Assembly (NCBI GenBank): GCA_964653435.1
Contig: CAZZFA010000005.1
Span: 1 to 64,000 of the forward strand
Source of the DNA: CAZMVY01 sp964653435
Lineage (GTDB): Bacteria; Planctomycetota; Phycisphaerae; UBA1845; PWPN01
Reading direction: 5' to 3'
Length of the DNA: 64,000 nt
The notes under the pieces were generated by a model, which worked only from the letters and a program-made list of their open reading frames with translations, searched no databases and was not told the origin of the DNA. Shown one piece after another: positions 17,771 to 26,443 of the stretch (positions within the stretch are counted from its first letter, which is position 1; the number at the start of each line of letters is the position of its first letter). A program made the position numbers and the translations under genes.

Positions 17771-19269
17771 GCGGGCTTTTCGATGTTGAACTTCTTGATG
17801 CGATACCGGAGGTTGTCGCGGGAGATTCCCAGGACGCGGGCGGCCTTCGACTGGTTCCAGTTGTTTTCCTTGAGGGCCTTGACGATAAGCGCCTTCTCAT
17901 AGCCCCAGAGGCCGGACTCGCTCCGGGCTTTGGTTGTTTCGTCGGCTCCACCGGTAACCTCGCGCGGAAGATGCGCCGGCAGAAGCCGCAGCCCGTCGGA
18001 GAGGAGCACCGCCCGCTCGATCACGTTCTGCAATTCCCGGATGTTGCCGGGCCAGTCATAGCCGGCCAGGAGCGCCATCGCATCCCCGTCGATCTCCGGC
18101 GCCGAGAGGCCCAGCTCCGTAGCCGCCCGCCGGACGAAATGCTCGACGAGCGCGGGGATGTCCTCGCGGCGGTTCCGCAGCGGCGGCAACTGGATCGGAA
18201 AGACGTTCAGTCGGTAGTAGAGGTCCTCCCGGAACTGGCCCTTTTCCATCGCGTCGCGGAGGTTGCGGTTCGTGGCGGCGATGATCCGGACGTCGCACGA
18301 GACCGTCCGCGTTCCGCCGACCCGCACGAACTCGCGCTCCTGAAGCACCCGCAGGAGCTTGACCTGCGTGGACGGGCTGATGTCGCCGATCTCATCGAGG
18401 AAGAGCGTACCGTTGTCCGCCAGCTCGAAGCGTCCGATCTTCTGCGCGATGGCGCCGGTAAACGCGCCTTTCTCGTGGCCGAACAGCTCGCTTTCGAGCA
18501 GCGTCTCCGGCAGGGCGGCACAGTTGATGGCGATGAAGGGCTTGTCGCGCCGCGGCGAGTTCGCGTGGATGTGGCGGGCCATCAGTTCCTTGCCGGTTCC
18601 CGTGTCTCCCAGCAGCAGGACGGTGGCGTTGCTGCCGGCCACGCGCCCGCAGAGGTCAAGACACTGCCGAAGGGCCTCGCTCTGGCCGATGATCACATCG
18701 GCCAGCCGCACCGTCTCGCGCAGGCCGCGATACTCCATCCGCAGCCGTTCGTGCGTCTGGGCGTTCACGGCGCCGTTGGCGGCGAGATTCGCGAAGATCT
18801 GGAGCAGCTCGAGGTCTTCCTCGGTGAAGTTCTCCTGCGCGATCTTGTTGAGCACCTCGACCACGCCGATAACCTCGTTGTTGTGCACGAGCGGCGCCGC
18901 GATGAGGCCGCGCGTCGTGAAGCTGCTCTTGTCGTCGATGCCCTTGAAGAAGGACTTGTCGCGCTGCACGTCGGTGACCAGGGCCGGGCGACCGGTGGCG
19001 GCCACCTTTCCGGCGATGCCGAGGTTGGCGTCGAACTCCTCGCCGAGCAGGGCGTCGCCGCGGTCGCCGATCGCGGCCTTGAATACGAGCTTGTTGCGCC
19101 GGCGATCCAGCAGCAGGACGCTGCTGGCCTCCGCCTGCATGACCATCGCGGCGCTGCGCGCGATCGCCTCGAGCGTGCGTTGCAGATCGAGCGAGGCGTT
19201 GATTGCGGCGGACGCCTCAATCAGCGCCGACATGGTTCGTTGCGGCAATTGTCGGTGTTCGGGCTGCAT
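17767..19269 (-). CDS. Sigma-54-dependent activator with GAF sensor domain
   Basis: The 500-residue NifA/NorR-type enhancer-binding protein contains an N-terminal GAF domain (about 15-175), a central AAA+ domain and a Fis-type helix-turn-helix. The Walker A motif is GDTGTGKE (221-228), the sigma-54 contact loop GAFTGA is at 268-273, the Walker B is GTLFLDEIGD (about 288-297), and the C-terminal DNA-binding helix is SKAARVLGISRDNLRYRIKK. It activates sigma-54 promoters in response to a ligand or redox signal sensed by the GAF domain; the signal is unknown. The transglutaminase-like gene overlaps its 3' end. I saw no convincing -24/-12 promoter nearby. Confidence 0.92.
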   Translation of the reverse strand: MQPEHRQLPQRTMSALIEASAAINASLDLQRTLEAIARSAAMVMQAEASSVLLLDRRRNKLVFKAAIGDRGDALLGEEFDANLGIAGKVAATGRPALVTDVQRDKSFFKGIDDKSSFTTRGLIAAPLVHNNEVIGVVEVLNKIAQENFTEEDLELLQIFANLAANGAVNAQTHERLRMEYRGLRETVRLADVIIGQSEALRQCLDLCGRVAGSNATVLLLGDTGTGKELMARHIHANSPRRDKPFIAINCAALPETLLESELFGHEKGAFTGAIAQKIGRFELADNGTLFLDEIGDISPSTQVKLLRVLQEREFVRVGGTRTVSCDVRIIAATNRNLRDAMEKGQFREDLYYRLNVFPIQLPPLRNRREDIPALVEHFVRRAATELGLSAPEIDGDAMALLAGYDWPGNIRELQNVIERAVLLSDGLRLLPAHLPREVTGGADETTKARSESGLWGYEKALIVKALKENNWNQSKAARVLGISRDNLRYRIKKFNIEKPA

Positions 19270-19556
19270 GGCTCACACGCGACGCGGGGCCGCTTTCCGC
19301 CGCGGCCTGGCTTCAATACCCTCCAGCCTACCGTGAGCAAGGGTGCGGAGCAAAGCGGCCCCCGGCACCCCGCGGGATGCAATCACTCGAGCCCACGGCG
19401 GCAGCACGGTCGCATAACCTTCGGTGTAAGCCGTATTTCAGGTCCGGTATTCTGTCAAGGCCGGATTGACCGGCCCACCGGCGCCGGTATCATGGATGCC
19501 GTGAGTATGATCCCTGCGAACTCTCTGTTGTCACTGTCGTAAGGAATCCCGGAGCG

Positions 19557-20153
19557 GTGAACGCGCCAAGCGACGAGCGGTTGTTGGCCGAGTACCTGGC
19601 CGGCAAGACGGACCGATTCGAGGTGCTGGTCAGGCGGCACAGCGAGGAGCTCTTCCAGTTTCTGGCGCGGTTCATCGGTAACGCAGCCAGTGCGGAGGAC
19701 ATCGTTCAGGAGACGTTCCTCCAGGTACACCTGTCGGCGGCCCAGTTCGATCGGCAGCGGCGGTTCAAGCCGTGGCTGTTCACGATCGCCGCGAACAAGG
19801 CCCGCGACCTCCTGCGGGGCCGTTCCCGCCGGCCGGAGGTACCGCTGGATGCGTTTGTCGGCTCGGCCGATGACGAGCAGGGGCAGCGGTTCCTGGACTT
19901 CCTCGCGGATGTGTCCACGGCCCCCGAGACCGCTCTCGTGGAGGACGAGCGGCGGCAGTTGGTCGAGCAGATCATCGACGGGATGCCCGAGCACCTGCGG
20001 GAAGTCCTGGTGCTCGGCTATTACCACCGGTTCCCCTACAAGGACATGGCCGAGATCCTCGGCATTCCGCTGGGAACGGTGAAGAGCCGCCTGCATGCCG
20101 CCGTGGCGTACTTCGCACGGGAGTATCGGGCGGCGATGAAGGAAAGAGTGTGA
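19557..20153 (+). CDS. ECF-type RNA polymerase sigma factor
   Basis: The 198-residue protein has region 2 (about 10-85: FQFLARFIGNAASAEDIVQETFLQVH) and region 4 (about 135-190: MPEHLREVLVLGYYHRFPYKDMAEILGIPLGTVKSRLHAA), the two domains of an extracytoplasmic-function sigma factor. The linker is somewhat long and acidic (about 95-125). It directs RNA polymerase to stress or envelope genes. The GTG start at 19557 has AAGGAA at 19541-19546. A gene with an anti-sigma-like cytoplasmic segment begins 25 bp downstream, so the pair probably forms a signalling unit. Confidence 0.9.
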   Translation: MNAPSDERLLAEYLAGKTDRFEVLVRRHSEELFQFLARFIGNAASAEDIVQETFLQVHLSAAQFDRQRRFKPWLFTIAANKARDLLRGRSRRPEVPLDAFVGSADDEQGQRFLDFLADVSTAPETALVEDERRQLVEQIIDGMPEHLREVLVLGYYHRFPYKDMAEILGIPLGTVKSRLHAAVAYFAREYRAAMKERV

Positions 20154-20178
20154 CGTTCGCTCGAGGACAGGACGTGCC

Positions 20179-21195
20179 ATGAGTGAGTCTGCGGATCGTT
20201 TCGGCTCCCTGATCGACCTTCATCTGGACAAACTGTCGGCGGAAGAGGCGGCCGGACAGCGGGCAGCCATCGCGGCCTCGCCCGAGTTGCAGGCACAGAG
20301 CGAGGGGTGCCGCCGGCTGCTCTCCGCGCTGGAGGCGTATCCCGCGCCGGTGCCGCCGGGCGACCTGGTGGAACGCGTTCTGAACCGGATCGCCGAATCC
20401 GAAGCGCTTATTCCCTTCCCCGTGGCGGATGCCGGCACGGAATCGCTGCCCAACGGCATGGAACGGGTGCTGACGGGAAGCGCGGTCCTGAGCCTGCGGG
20501 AACTCATCACCATCGCAGCCTGCATCGTGTTGTTCGTGGGTATCTTCGTTCCCGGCTACTACAAGGCGCAATCGATCAGCAAGCGGAATCACTGCGCGGC
20601 GAACATGCAGCAGGTCTACGCGGGCCTCGGCGCCTACGCACAGGCCAACAACGGCTACCTGCCGTCAGCCGGGGCGATTCCCGGCGGTTCGTGGCTGCCG
20701 GTGCGGATCCCCGGCGTCCCCCGGGCGAGCAATACGCGGCACATCTACCTGCTGCTGAAGGATGGCTACGTGCAGAATCCGCGGATCTTCCTCTGCCCGG
20801 GCCGCGGGAACGGCGTGCCGATGATCATGGACAACTACCGCAGGGCGACGGACTTCGCCGAGCCGGCAAACTGCAATTACAGCATTCAGAACGGCAATGT
20901 CGAGGATCCCTCGCCGGTAGAGGAGTTGAATCCCCGCATGGCGTACGTGGCGGATGCGAATCCGTACTTCAGCGGCTACGTCACCCGGAACCTCAACCCG
21001 TTCGAGCTGGACAACTCCAACGCACACGATGTGAACGGCGGGCAGAACGTGCTGTACGTGAACGGCCGCGTGGGCTGGGTTACGCAGCCGACGGTAGGGG
21101 TCGACGGCGACCACATCTATCGTGCCGGCACGCTGACCCGGTACGTCGGCACGGAGCTTCCGAAGTCGAAGACGGATTCGTTTCTCGTGCCGTAG
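20179..21195 (+). CDS. Anti-sigma-like membrane protein with pseudopilin-type extracellular domain
   Basis: This 338-residue protein combines three parts. Residues 1-~75 are a cytoplasmic helical segment like the start of planctomycete anti-sigma factors (HLDKLSAEEAAGQRAAI, then LLSALEAYPAPVPPGDLVERVLNRI). Residues ~108-127 form one membrane helix (LITIAACIVLFVGIFVP). The remainder resembles the globular part of DUF1559/pseudopilin proteins: a helix of the form RNHCAANMQQVYAGLGAYAQ, FLCPGRG, and near the end DVNGGQNVLYVNGRVGWV, which corresponds to the HPGG.NVLFADGSV motif. No zinc-binding HxxxCxxC is present. It follows the ECF sigma gene by 25 bp and is probably its membrane-bound inhibitor. 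The hybrid design is inferred from motifs only. Confidence 0.7.
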   Translation: MSESADRFGSLIDLHLDKLSAEEAAGQRAAIAASPELQAQSEGCRRLLSALEAYPAPVPPGDLVERVLNRIAESEALIPFPVADAGTESLPNGMERVLTGSAVLSLRELITIAACIVLFVGIFVPGYYKAQSISKRNHCAANMQQVYAGLGAYAQANNGYLPSAGAIPGGSWLPVRIPGVPRASNTRHIYLLLKDGYVQNPRIFLCPGRGNGVPMIMDNYRRATDFAEPANCNYSIQNGNVEDPSPVEELNPRMAYVADANPYFSGYVTRNLNPFELDNSNAHDVNGGQNVLYVNGRVGWVTQPTVGVDGDHIYRAGTLTRYVGTELPKSKTDSFLVP

Positions 21196-21262
21196 CAATT
21201 CGGTTGCCGATTGCCTGTTCCGCGCGGTCGGGTAGAGATGGAGTACCGGCCGCACTCGCGCG

Positions 21263-22489
21263 TTACTCGTGCCGAAGGGATTCAACCGGATTCATGCGCG
21301 CCGCACGGCGGGCGGGAAGCAGGCCGAAGATCATTCCGATCACGACGGCGAATACCGGCGGGGCAATCAGCAGGAACGGCGAGAGGATCGCCGGCCAGGC
21401 GGTCAGCCGCGTGACGATTTCCGTGCCGATCAGTCCGAAGACGATGCCGAACAGCCCGCCGATGCCGGCCAGCGTGGCCGCCTCCATCATGAACTGCTGC
21501 ATGATCATCTGCCGCGTCGCGCCGACGGCCATACGGATGCCGATCTCGCGCGTCCGTTCCATGACCGTCACAAGCATGATGTTCATGATGCCGACGCCGC
21601 CGACAAGCAGGCTGATGCTGGCGATGCTCACCAGGAGCGTCGTCATCACATTCGCGCTGCTTTCCGCGGTCCGGGCCGCCTCCGCGAGCGACTTGGCGGT
21701 GAAGTCGTCCACATCGCCCTCGCGAAGCTGATGCCGCTGGCGCAGGAGATTCGTGATCTGGCGGAGGGCGAGGTCGATTTCCTGTTCGCTCGCGGCCGAG
21801 GCGATGATCGCGTTGGGGCGGTCGCCGCCGCTGAGGTAGCGGAAGTACGTGGTGATCGGCACGACGATGGTGTCATCCTGGTCCTCGCCGAGGGGGCTCT
21901 GGCCCTTTTCGGCGAGCAGGCCGACGACTTCCATGGGCGTGCCCTTCACGCGGATGCGGCGTCGGATGGGATCATCCCGGCCGAAGAGCTGTTCGGCGGT
22001 GGTCCGGCCGATGAGGCAGACCTTCGCGGCGGCGTCTATATCGCGAGCCTCAATCGCCCGGCCCTGCTCGACCTTCCAGGAGCGGACTTCTGTGTAGTTC
22101 GGGTCCGCACCGGTAACCTGGACGGACCAGTTGGCGAGCTCGCTGACCGCCTGACACCCCATACGCGTAACGGCGGAGGCCAGCGCGACGGCCGAACACT
22201 CCTTGCCGATCGCCTCGGCATCCGCCATCGTCAGACTGGAACCGGAGCCGGTGCCTCCGCGCACGCCGCCCTGGGTGGTCGATTCCGGAAGGATCACGAT
22301 CATGTTGGTCCCGAGGTTGGCGATCTGGCCCTGGATCTGACGTTTGGCGCCCTGGCTGACGGAGACAACCATAATAATGGCGGCGACGCCCATGATGACG
22401 CCGAGCATCGTCAGTACGCTCCGGGTGCGATGTCGGCGCATCTCGCGGAAGGCGATGCGGACGCTCTCGATGAAAAGCGTGGTTTCCAT
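21263..22489 (-). CDS. MacB-type ABC transporter permease
   Basis: The 408-residue membrane subunit of a MacB/FtsX-type ABC transporter has an N-terminal transmembrane helix (about 20-42), a large periplasmic MacB-PCD domain (about 45-280), and three C-terminal helices in the FtsX domain (about 285-400) with the conserved GGVGIMNIML and TREIGIRMAVGATR. In these mechanotransmission transporters ATP hydrolysis drives periplasmic movement that pushes substrates out. The ATPase gene ends 2 bp before this gene begins, and the adaptor gene precedes that. The substrate is unknown. Confidence 0.92.
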   Translation of the reverse strand: METTLFIESVRIAFREMRRHRTRSVLTMLGVIMGVAAIIMVVSVSQGAKRQIQGQIANLGTNMIVILPESTTQGGVRGGTGSGSSLTMADAEAIGKECSAVALASAVTRMGCQAVSELANWSVQVTGADPNYTEVRSWKVEQGRAIEARDIDAAAKVCLIGRTTAEQLFGRDDPIRRRIRVKGTPMEVVGLLAEKGQSPLGEDQDDTIVVPITTYFRYLSGGDRPNAIIASAASEQEIDLALRQITNLLRQRHQLREGDVDDFTAKSLAEAARTAESSANVMTTLLVSIASISLLVGGVGIMNIMLVTVMERTREIGIRMAVGATRQMIMQQFMMEAATLAGIGGLFGIVFGLIGTEIVTRLTAWPAILSPFLLIAPPVFAVVIGMIFGLLPARRAARMNPVESLRHE

Positions 22490-22491
22490 CG

Positions 22492-23259
22492 TCAGCGGTT
22501 TCCCTGCGATGAGGCCCGTTTTCCCGCCGCGGATACGGACTTGATACGCGGGATGGGGCCGCCGCCTTGCGCGGGCGACGGTTGATCGTATACGACCTGC
22601 CCATCGTGCAGGATGACGACCCGCTGTGCGTATTCGGCGATGTCGGGGTCATGCGTCACAAGCGTCATGGTAAGCCGCTCCTCGCGGTGAAGGTTGACAA
22701 GCAGCTCGAGCATTTCTTCACTCGTTCGCGAGTCCAGATTCCCGGTCGGCTCGTCGGCCAGCAGAACGCGGGGGCGCGTGACCAGCGCCCGGGCCAGCGC
22801 GACGCGCTGCTGCTGTCCACCGGAAAGCTGGTACGGCATGTGATCCATGCGATCGCCCAGCCCGACCATCTCAAGGGCGGCACGCGCCCGCCGAGCGCGC
22901 TCGCGGCGCGGAATGCCGAGATAGACCATCGGCAGCTCCACGTTCTCGATGGCCGTGCTGCGCTGAAGAAGATTGAAGCTCTGAAAGACGAAACCAAGCT
23001 TCGTGCGGCGGCAGCGGGCCAACTCGCGTTCCGGCAGCCGGTCCACCGCCTGGCCGTCAAGGAGAAACGTGCCCGCCGTGGCCTGGTCGAGACAGCCGAG
23101 GATGTTCAGCAGCGTGCTCTTGCCGGAGCCGCTGGCCCCCATGATGGCGGTGAACTCGCCCGCGGCAATCGTCAGGTTGATGCCCCGCAGGGCCTCCACG
23201 CGCACGGCGCCCATATCGTAGGTTTTCCGAATCTCGCGCAGTTCGATGACGTGGCTCAT
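22492..23259 (-). CDS. MacB/LolD-type ABC transporter ATP-binding protein
   Basis: This 255-residue ATPase has Walker A GASGSGKST (41-49), Q-loop FVFQSFNL (90-97), signature LSGGQQQR (145-152), Walker B VLLADEPTGNLDS (165-177) and the H-loop VTHDPD. It energises the permease encoded 2 bp downstream. In classic MacB the ATPase and permease are fused; here they are separate, as in LolCDE and many other members. The C-terminal ~30 residues are Pro/Ala/Lys-rich. The adaptor gene lies 11 bp upstream. Confidence 0.95.
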   Translation of the reverse strand: MSHVIELREIRKTYDMGAVRVEALRGINLTIAAGEFTAIMGASGSGKSTLLNILGCLDQATAGTFLLDGQAVDRLPERELARCRRTKLGFVFQSFNLLQRSTAIENVELPMVYLGIPRRERARRARAALEMVGLGDRMDHMPYQLSGGQQQRVALARALVTRPRVLLADEPTGNLDSRTSEEMLELLVNLHREERLTMTLVTHDPDIAEYAQRVVILHDGQVVYDQPSPAQGGGPIPRIKSVSAAGKRASSQGNR

Positions 23260-23270
23260 GTGTGGAGGCG

Positions 23271-24566
23271 CTAGAGTTTGCGGTTCTCCGGGCGGGCGAG
23301 CATGATTGCACGTTGGAGAGCGCTTCCGGAACCTTCATGCCGGCGAACCTCGGTGACGAACTCCGTGGCCTCGGTTACGCCGGGACCGGTCGCGACGGCC
23401 GTGTCGCGGTTGTCGGTAAAGAGCGTCCAGACGGGCACGGGCCGCCACCGGCCCGCCGTAAAGGTCCACAATGTCGCCTTCGCCGGTTGTATCGGAGGCG
23501 GAACGAATCCGGCGTCGGCCGGTCGGGAGGCGGCGGCCGCCAGAACCTCGATCGCCTTCGGCGGGTCGGGCCACTTCACTTCTTCGAGCATCCGGCGGAC
23601 CTCGTCCGGCCGCATCGGGGGACGGAAGCGGAGCGCGGCATTCGTGATCCTCGGCACGTCCGTCCGACGGACGATTTCGATGGTAACATCCGCCGGCATG
23701 CCCGGCCGCAGCAGGAGATCGCGGTTGACGACGTCGATCACGACGGTGTAGGTGACCACGTTTCCGGCTGAGGTCGGCTGATTGCGGATCTGCCGGACGC
23801 GTCCTTCAAAGGTACGGTCGCGGTAGGTGTTCACGGTAAAGGTGGCGACCTGCCCGGGGCAGACGTAGCCGACGTCGCCTTCGCTGACGTCGGCGAGCAG
23901 TCGCATGTGGGTCAGATCCTCCGCGAGCACGAACATCGTCGGCGCCTGGAGCGCCGCCACGACGGTCTGACCGACATCCACGCGACGGTCGAGAACGATT
24001 CCGTCGATGGGGGAGGTGATCACCGTCCGATCGAGGCGGTATTTCGCGAGTTCCAGCCGCCCCTCAGCGCCCTGGACGGCGGCCCGGCCCGCCTCAGTGC
24101 TGGCCTTGGCAGCGTCGTACTCCGCGAGAAGCGCGTCGTATTCCTGGTCGCTGGCGGCGCCGGTGTTTCGGAGGTTGGCCACGCGGTCGAACTGGCGCTT
24201 CGCCTCCCGCTCCTGCACCTCGAGTTGACGAACTTGCGCCCTGGCCCGGGCCAGATCGGCTCTGGCCTGCTCATACTCCGCCTGATAGGACTCCGGCTTG
24301 AGCCGGGCAATGACCTGGTTGCGGCGGACCCGGTCGTTGTGGTCGACCATCACCTCGCCCACCGTACCGGACACCTCGCATCCGACGAGGACCTCCGTGG
24401 TGGGGGCCAGACGCCCGGTCGCCGTGACAGTCAGAGACAGGTCGCCGCGGGTCAGGGTGGCCGTGCGGATCTCGATCTCCTCCGTCGGGCGAAGGTGTCG
24501 CCAGAGACCCCAGCCGGCTCCAACCACAATCACGATCGCCGCCAGTCGAACAAACCATCTCCGCAT
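23271..24566 (-). CDS. MacA/HlyD-type periplasmic adaptor subunit
   Basis: The 431-residue membrane-fusion protein completes the efflux operon. It has an N-terminal anchor (RRWFVRLAAIVIVVGAGWGLW), lipoyl/barrel-sandwich halves (VSGTVGEVMVDHNDRV and ITSPIDGIVLDRRVDVGQTV), and a coiled-coil hairpin (about 95-175: YEQARADLARARAQVRQLEVQ and similar). A beta-barrel and membrane-proximal domains follow (RPGMPADVTIEIV). ATG 24566 is preceded by GGAAAG; the open frame continues upstream but without homology. Compared with MacA it has an unusual insert near residues 330-380 (rich in Pro, Ala and charged residues). No outer-membrane channel gene is in the window. Confidence 0.9.
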   Translation of the reverse strand: MRRWFVRLAAIVIVVGAGWGLWRHLRPTEEIEIRTATLTRGDLSLTVTATGRLAPTTEVLVGCEVSGTVGEVMVDHNDRVRRNQVIARLKPESYQAEYEQARADLARARAQVRQLEVQEREAKRQFDRVANLRNTGAASDQEYDALLAEYDAAKASTEAGRAAVQGAEGRLELAKYRLDRTVITSPIDGIVLDRRVDVGQTVVAALQAPTMFVLAEDLTHMRLLADVSEGDVGYVCPGQVATFTVNTYRDRTFEGRVRQIRNQPTSAGNVVTYTVVIDVVNRDLLLRPGMPADVTIEIVRRTDVPRITNAALRFRPPMRPDEVRRMLEEVKWPDPPKAIEVLAAAASRPADAGFVPPPIQPAKATLWTFTAGRWRPVPVWTLFTDNRDTAVATGPGVTEATEFVTEVRRHEGSGSALQRAIMLARPENRKL

Positions 24567-24731
24567 AGTCTTTCCGGTGTCGGAAGCCGCTGCGACGACC
24601 CCCGCGTGCCGCCCGCCCAGGCCCTCGCCGGTTGACAGCCCGACCGCCTTCGCACAGGATAGTGGGCTTGGAACCGGGCGCGGCATTGGCGGGCCGTAGT
24701 ATAGCAGGCCCGCAAGAGAAAGAGGAGGCCT

Positions 24732-25856
24732 GTGAGCAACAAGCTTCGACGGGTGTCCGTAATCGGTACGGGCTCGTTCCTTCCGGGCGAGCCGATCCCA
24801 AACAGCCGGATCGACGAGATCCTCGGCCCTCTGACGGAGGCACCGGCGAACGTGCAGTCGTTCGTCAAGAACGTCGGCACGCGCATGTTGAGTTCCAGCG
24901 GCGTCGAATACCGGCATTTCGCGATCGATCCACAAACGCATCGGCTGACACATTCGGTGGCATCCCTGGCGGAGGAGGCGGCGCGCCGGGCGCTCGACCT
25001 GGCGGGCATGAAGCCCGACGACGTCGATCTTCTGCTGCTGTCAAGCCCCAACTACGACCAGTCCACTCCGCCGACGAGCGCGCTCCTGCAGGAGCGGTTG
25101 GGGATCGAGACCTGCGCCGAAATGGAAATCCACTCGAACTGTTCCGGCGTGGGCAAGTGCATGCAGATCGCCTTTGACGCCTTGCGGCTGGGGCGGTACA
25201 GGACGGCCCTGGTCACGTACGCGCAGTTGTCGAGCGTCTACCTGCGAAGCTGCTACTTCAATCAGCCGCGCATGACCAAGACCCAGGCGGCGCTGCGATA
25301 CATCCTCGCCGACGGAAGCGGCGCCGTGCTGCTGCAGGCCGTGGACGACGATAAGCCCATACGGCACGAACTGCTGGGCACGTATGTGGAGTCCGTCGGC
25401 GGCACGCGCGAAGCCGGCATGACGGCCGGCGGCGGCGTCGGCGATCTGATGGACGCCGACGGGCAGATCCCCGGCGTCTTCGAACGGGGCTCCCATCACC
25501 TCGACCAGGATTTCACCGCGGTCAGCCGGGATGCGGGCCGGCTGCTTTTTGAGGGCGTCGTGGAGATGGTCAAGAGCCTCGGTCTCGATCCTTCGAAGAT
25601 CGACGCCATCGTGCCCTCCATTCCGTCGAGGCAGCTATACGAGGACAACGTCGGGCGCTTCACCGAGTATTTCAGAATCAGCCGGGATCAGGTGAAGTTC
25701 CGCGCCCGCGACACGGGCTACTGCGGCGGGACCTCGCTCCTGCTGCATTTCGACGAAATGGTACGCTCGGACGAAATGCGGCCGGGCCAGATCCTGCTCG
25801 TCCATTCGGTCGAGTCGAGCAAGTGGATGTCGGCCGGCTTTGCCGTGCGGTGGTGA
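24732..25856 (+). CDS. FabH-like thiolase-fold synthase, atypical active site
   Basis: The 374-residue protein resembles 3-oxoacyl-ACP synthase III. The nucleophile is C137 in SNCSGVGK, after LLSSPNYDQSTPPTSALLQ; the C-terminal half repeats the thiolase fold. The catalytic His and Asn of FabH (PHQAN and GNTSA) are not seen: the matching stretches read VPSIPSRQ and GYCGGTS. It may therefore not decarboxylate malonyl-ACP in the standard way, and condensation of acyl-CoAs (OleA-like) or transferase activity are alternatives. The GTG at 24732 has AGGAGG upstream. A methyltransferase-like gene, an epimerase-like gene and a hexapeptide transferase follow closely in the same direction, suggesting a lipid or secondary-metabolite pathway. 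Confidence 0.8.
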   Translation: MSNKLRRVSVIGTGSFLPGEPIPNSRIDEILGPLTEAPANVQSFVKNVGTRMLSSSGVEYRHFAIDPQTHRLTHSVASLAEEAARRALDLAGMKPDDVDLLLLSSPNYDQSTPPTSALLQERLGIETCAEMEIHSNCSGVGKCMQIAFDALRLGRYRTALVTYAQLSSVYLRSCYFNQPRMTKTQAALRYILADGSGAVLLQAVDDDKPIRHELLGTYVESVGGTREAGMTAGGGVGDLMDADGQIPGVFERGSHHLDQDFTAVSRDAGRLLFEGVVEMVKSLGLDPSKIDAIVPSIPSRQLYEDNVGRFTEYFRISRDQVKFRARDTGYCGGTSLLLHFDEMVRSDEMRPGQILLVHSVESSKWMSAGFAVRW

Positions 25857-25864
25857 TACGATCC

Positions 25865-26443
25865 ATGCCAGGCGCAGGCCAGGAAACCGCGGATGCGCCG
25901 CGCGCCGACACAACGCGGGCGCCGCGGGGGGGACTGTCGCGTATCCCGCTGGCCGTGCGAATGATCGCGTACGGCGTCTCATTCCTGGCCGTGGTCCTGG
26001 TGGTTCTGCCGTGGCTGTTCCACCGGGCGGGGGAACGGATTCTGTCACGGCCGCTCGAAATCGGCGGATTCCGATGGGTGGGCGCCGGGCTTTTCCTCGC
26101 TTCGTTCTTCCTATACGTTCGCTCCTCCTGGTGGCTGACGCGCAAGGGTCGCGGTGCCTACGTCGAGTTCGATCCTCCGCGAGAGTTCGTGGCCACGGGA
26201 CCCTACCGCTGGGTGCGCAATCCGATCGCCGGAAGCCTGGTCCTCATGCTGCTGGGCGAATCGCTGGTCTTCTCGTCCACGGGCATCTTTCTGCTGTTCC
26301 TGCTGGCCGTGCCGCTGGCGCACATCCAGGTCGTGTGGCTTGAGGAGCCCCTGTTGCGCAAGCGTTTCGGGGCGAGCTACGAGCGATACGTATCGCGTGT
26401 GCCCCGATGGGTCCCGCGGCGCCCGCGCGAGGAATCGCCATGA
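25865..26443 (+). CDS. Isoprenylcysteine carboxyl methyltransferase-like membrane protein
   Basis: This 192-residue integral membrane protein has four or five hydrophobic helices (about 30-50, 65-85, 120-160). The C-terminal signature of the ICMT/PEMT family is present: FVATGPYRWVRNPI, a helix pair, then EEPLLRKRFGASYERYVSRVPRWVP. These motifs bind S-adenosylmethionine in related enzymes that methylate lipids or prenylated molecules. ATG 25865 starts 9 bp after the FabH-like stop. Its stop codon overlaps the next start (ATGA), so translation of the two is coupled. Confidence 0.8.
   Translation: MPGAGQETADAPRADTTRAPRGGLSRIPLAVRMIAYGVSFLAVVLVVLPWLFHRAGERILSRPLEIGGFRWVGAGLFLASFFLYVRSSWWLTRKGRGAYVEFDPPREFVATGPYRWVRNPIAGSLVLMLLGESLVFSSTGIFLLFLLAVPLAHIQVVWLEEPLLRKRFGASYERYVSRVPRWVPRRPREESP

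Noticed and set aside
17971..19542. 523-residue plus-strand frame opposite the sigma-54 activator
   Set aside because: It mirrors a gene with all AAA+ motifs and has no motif of its own.
20307..21731. 474-residue plus-strand frame across the anti-sigma hybrid and permease
   Set aside because: It is an out-of-frame and antisense shadow of two well-supported genes.
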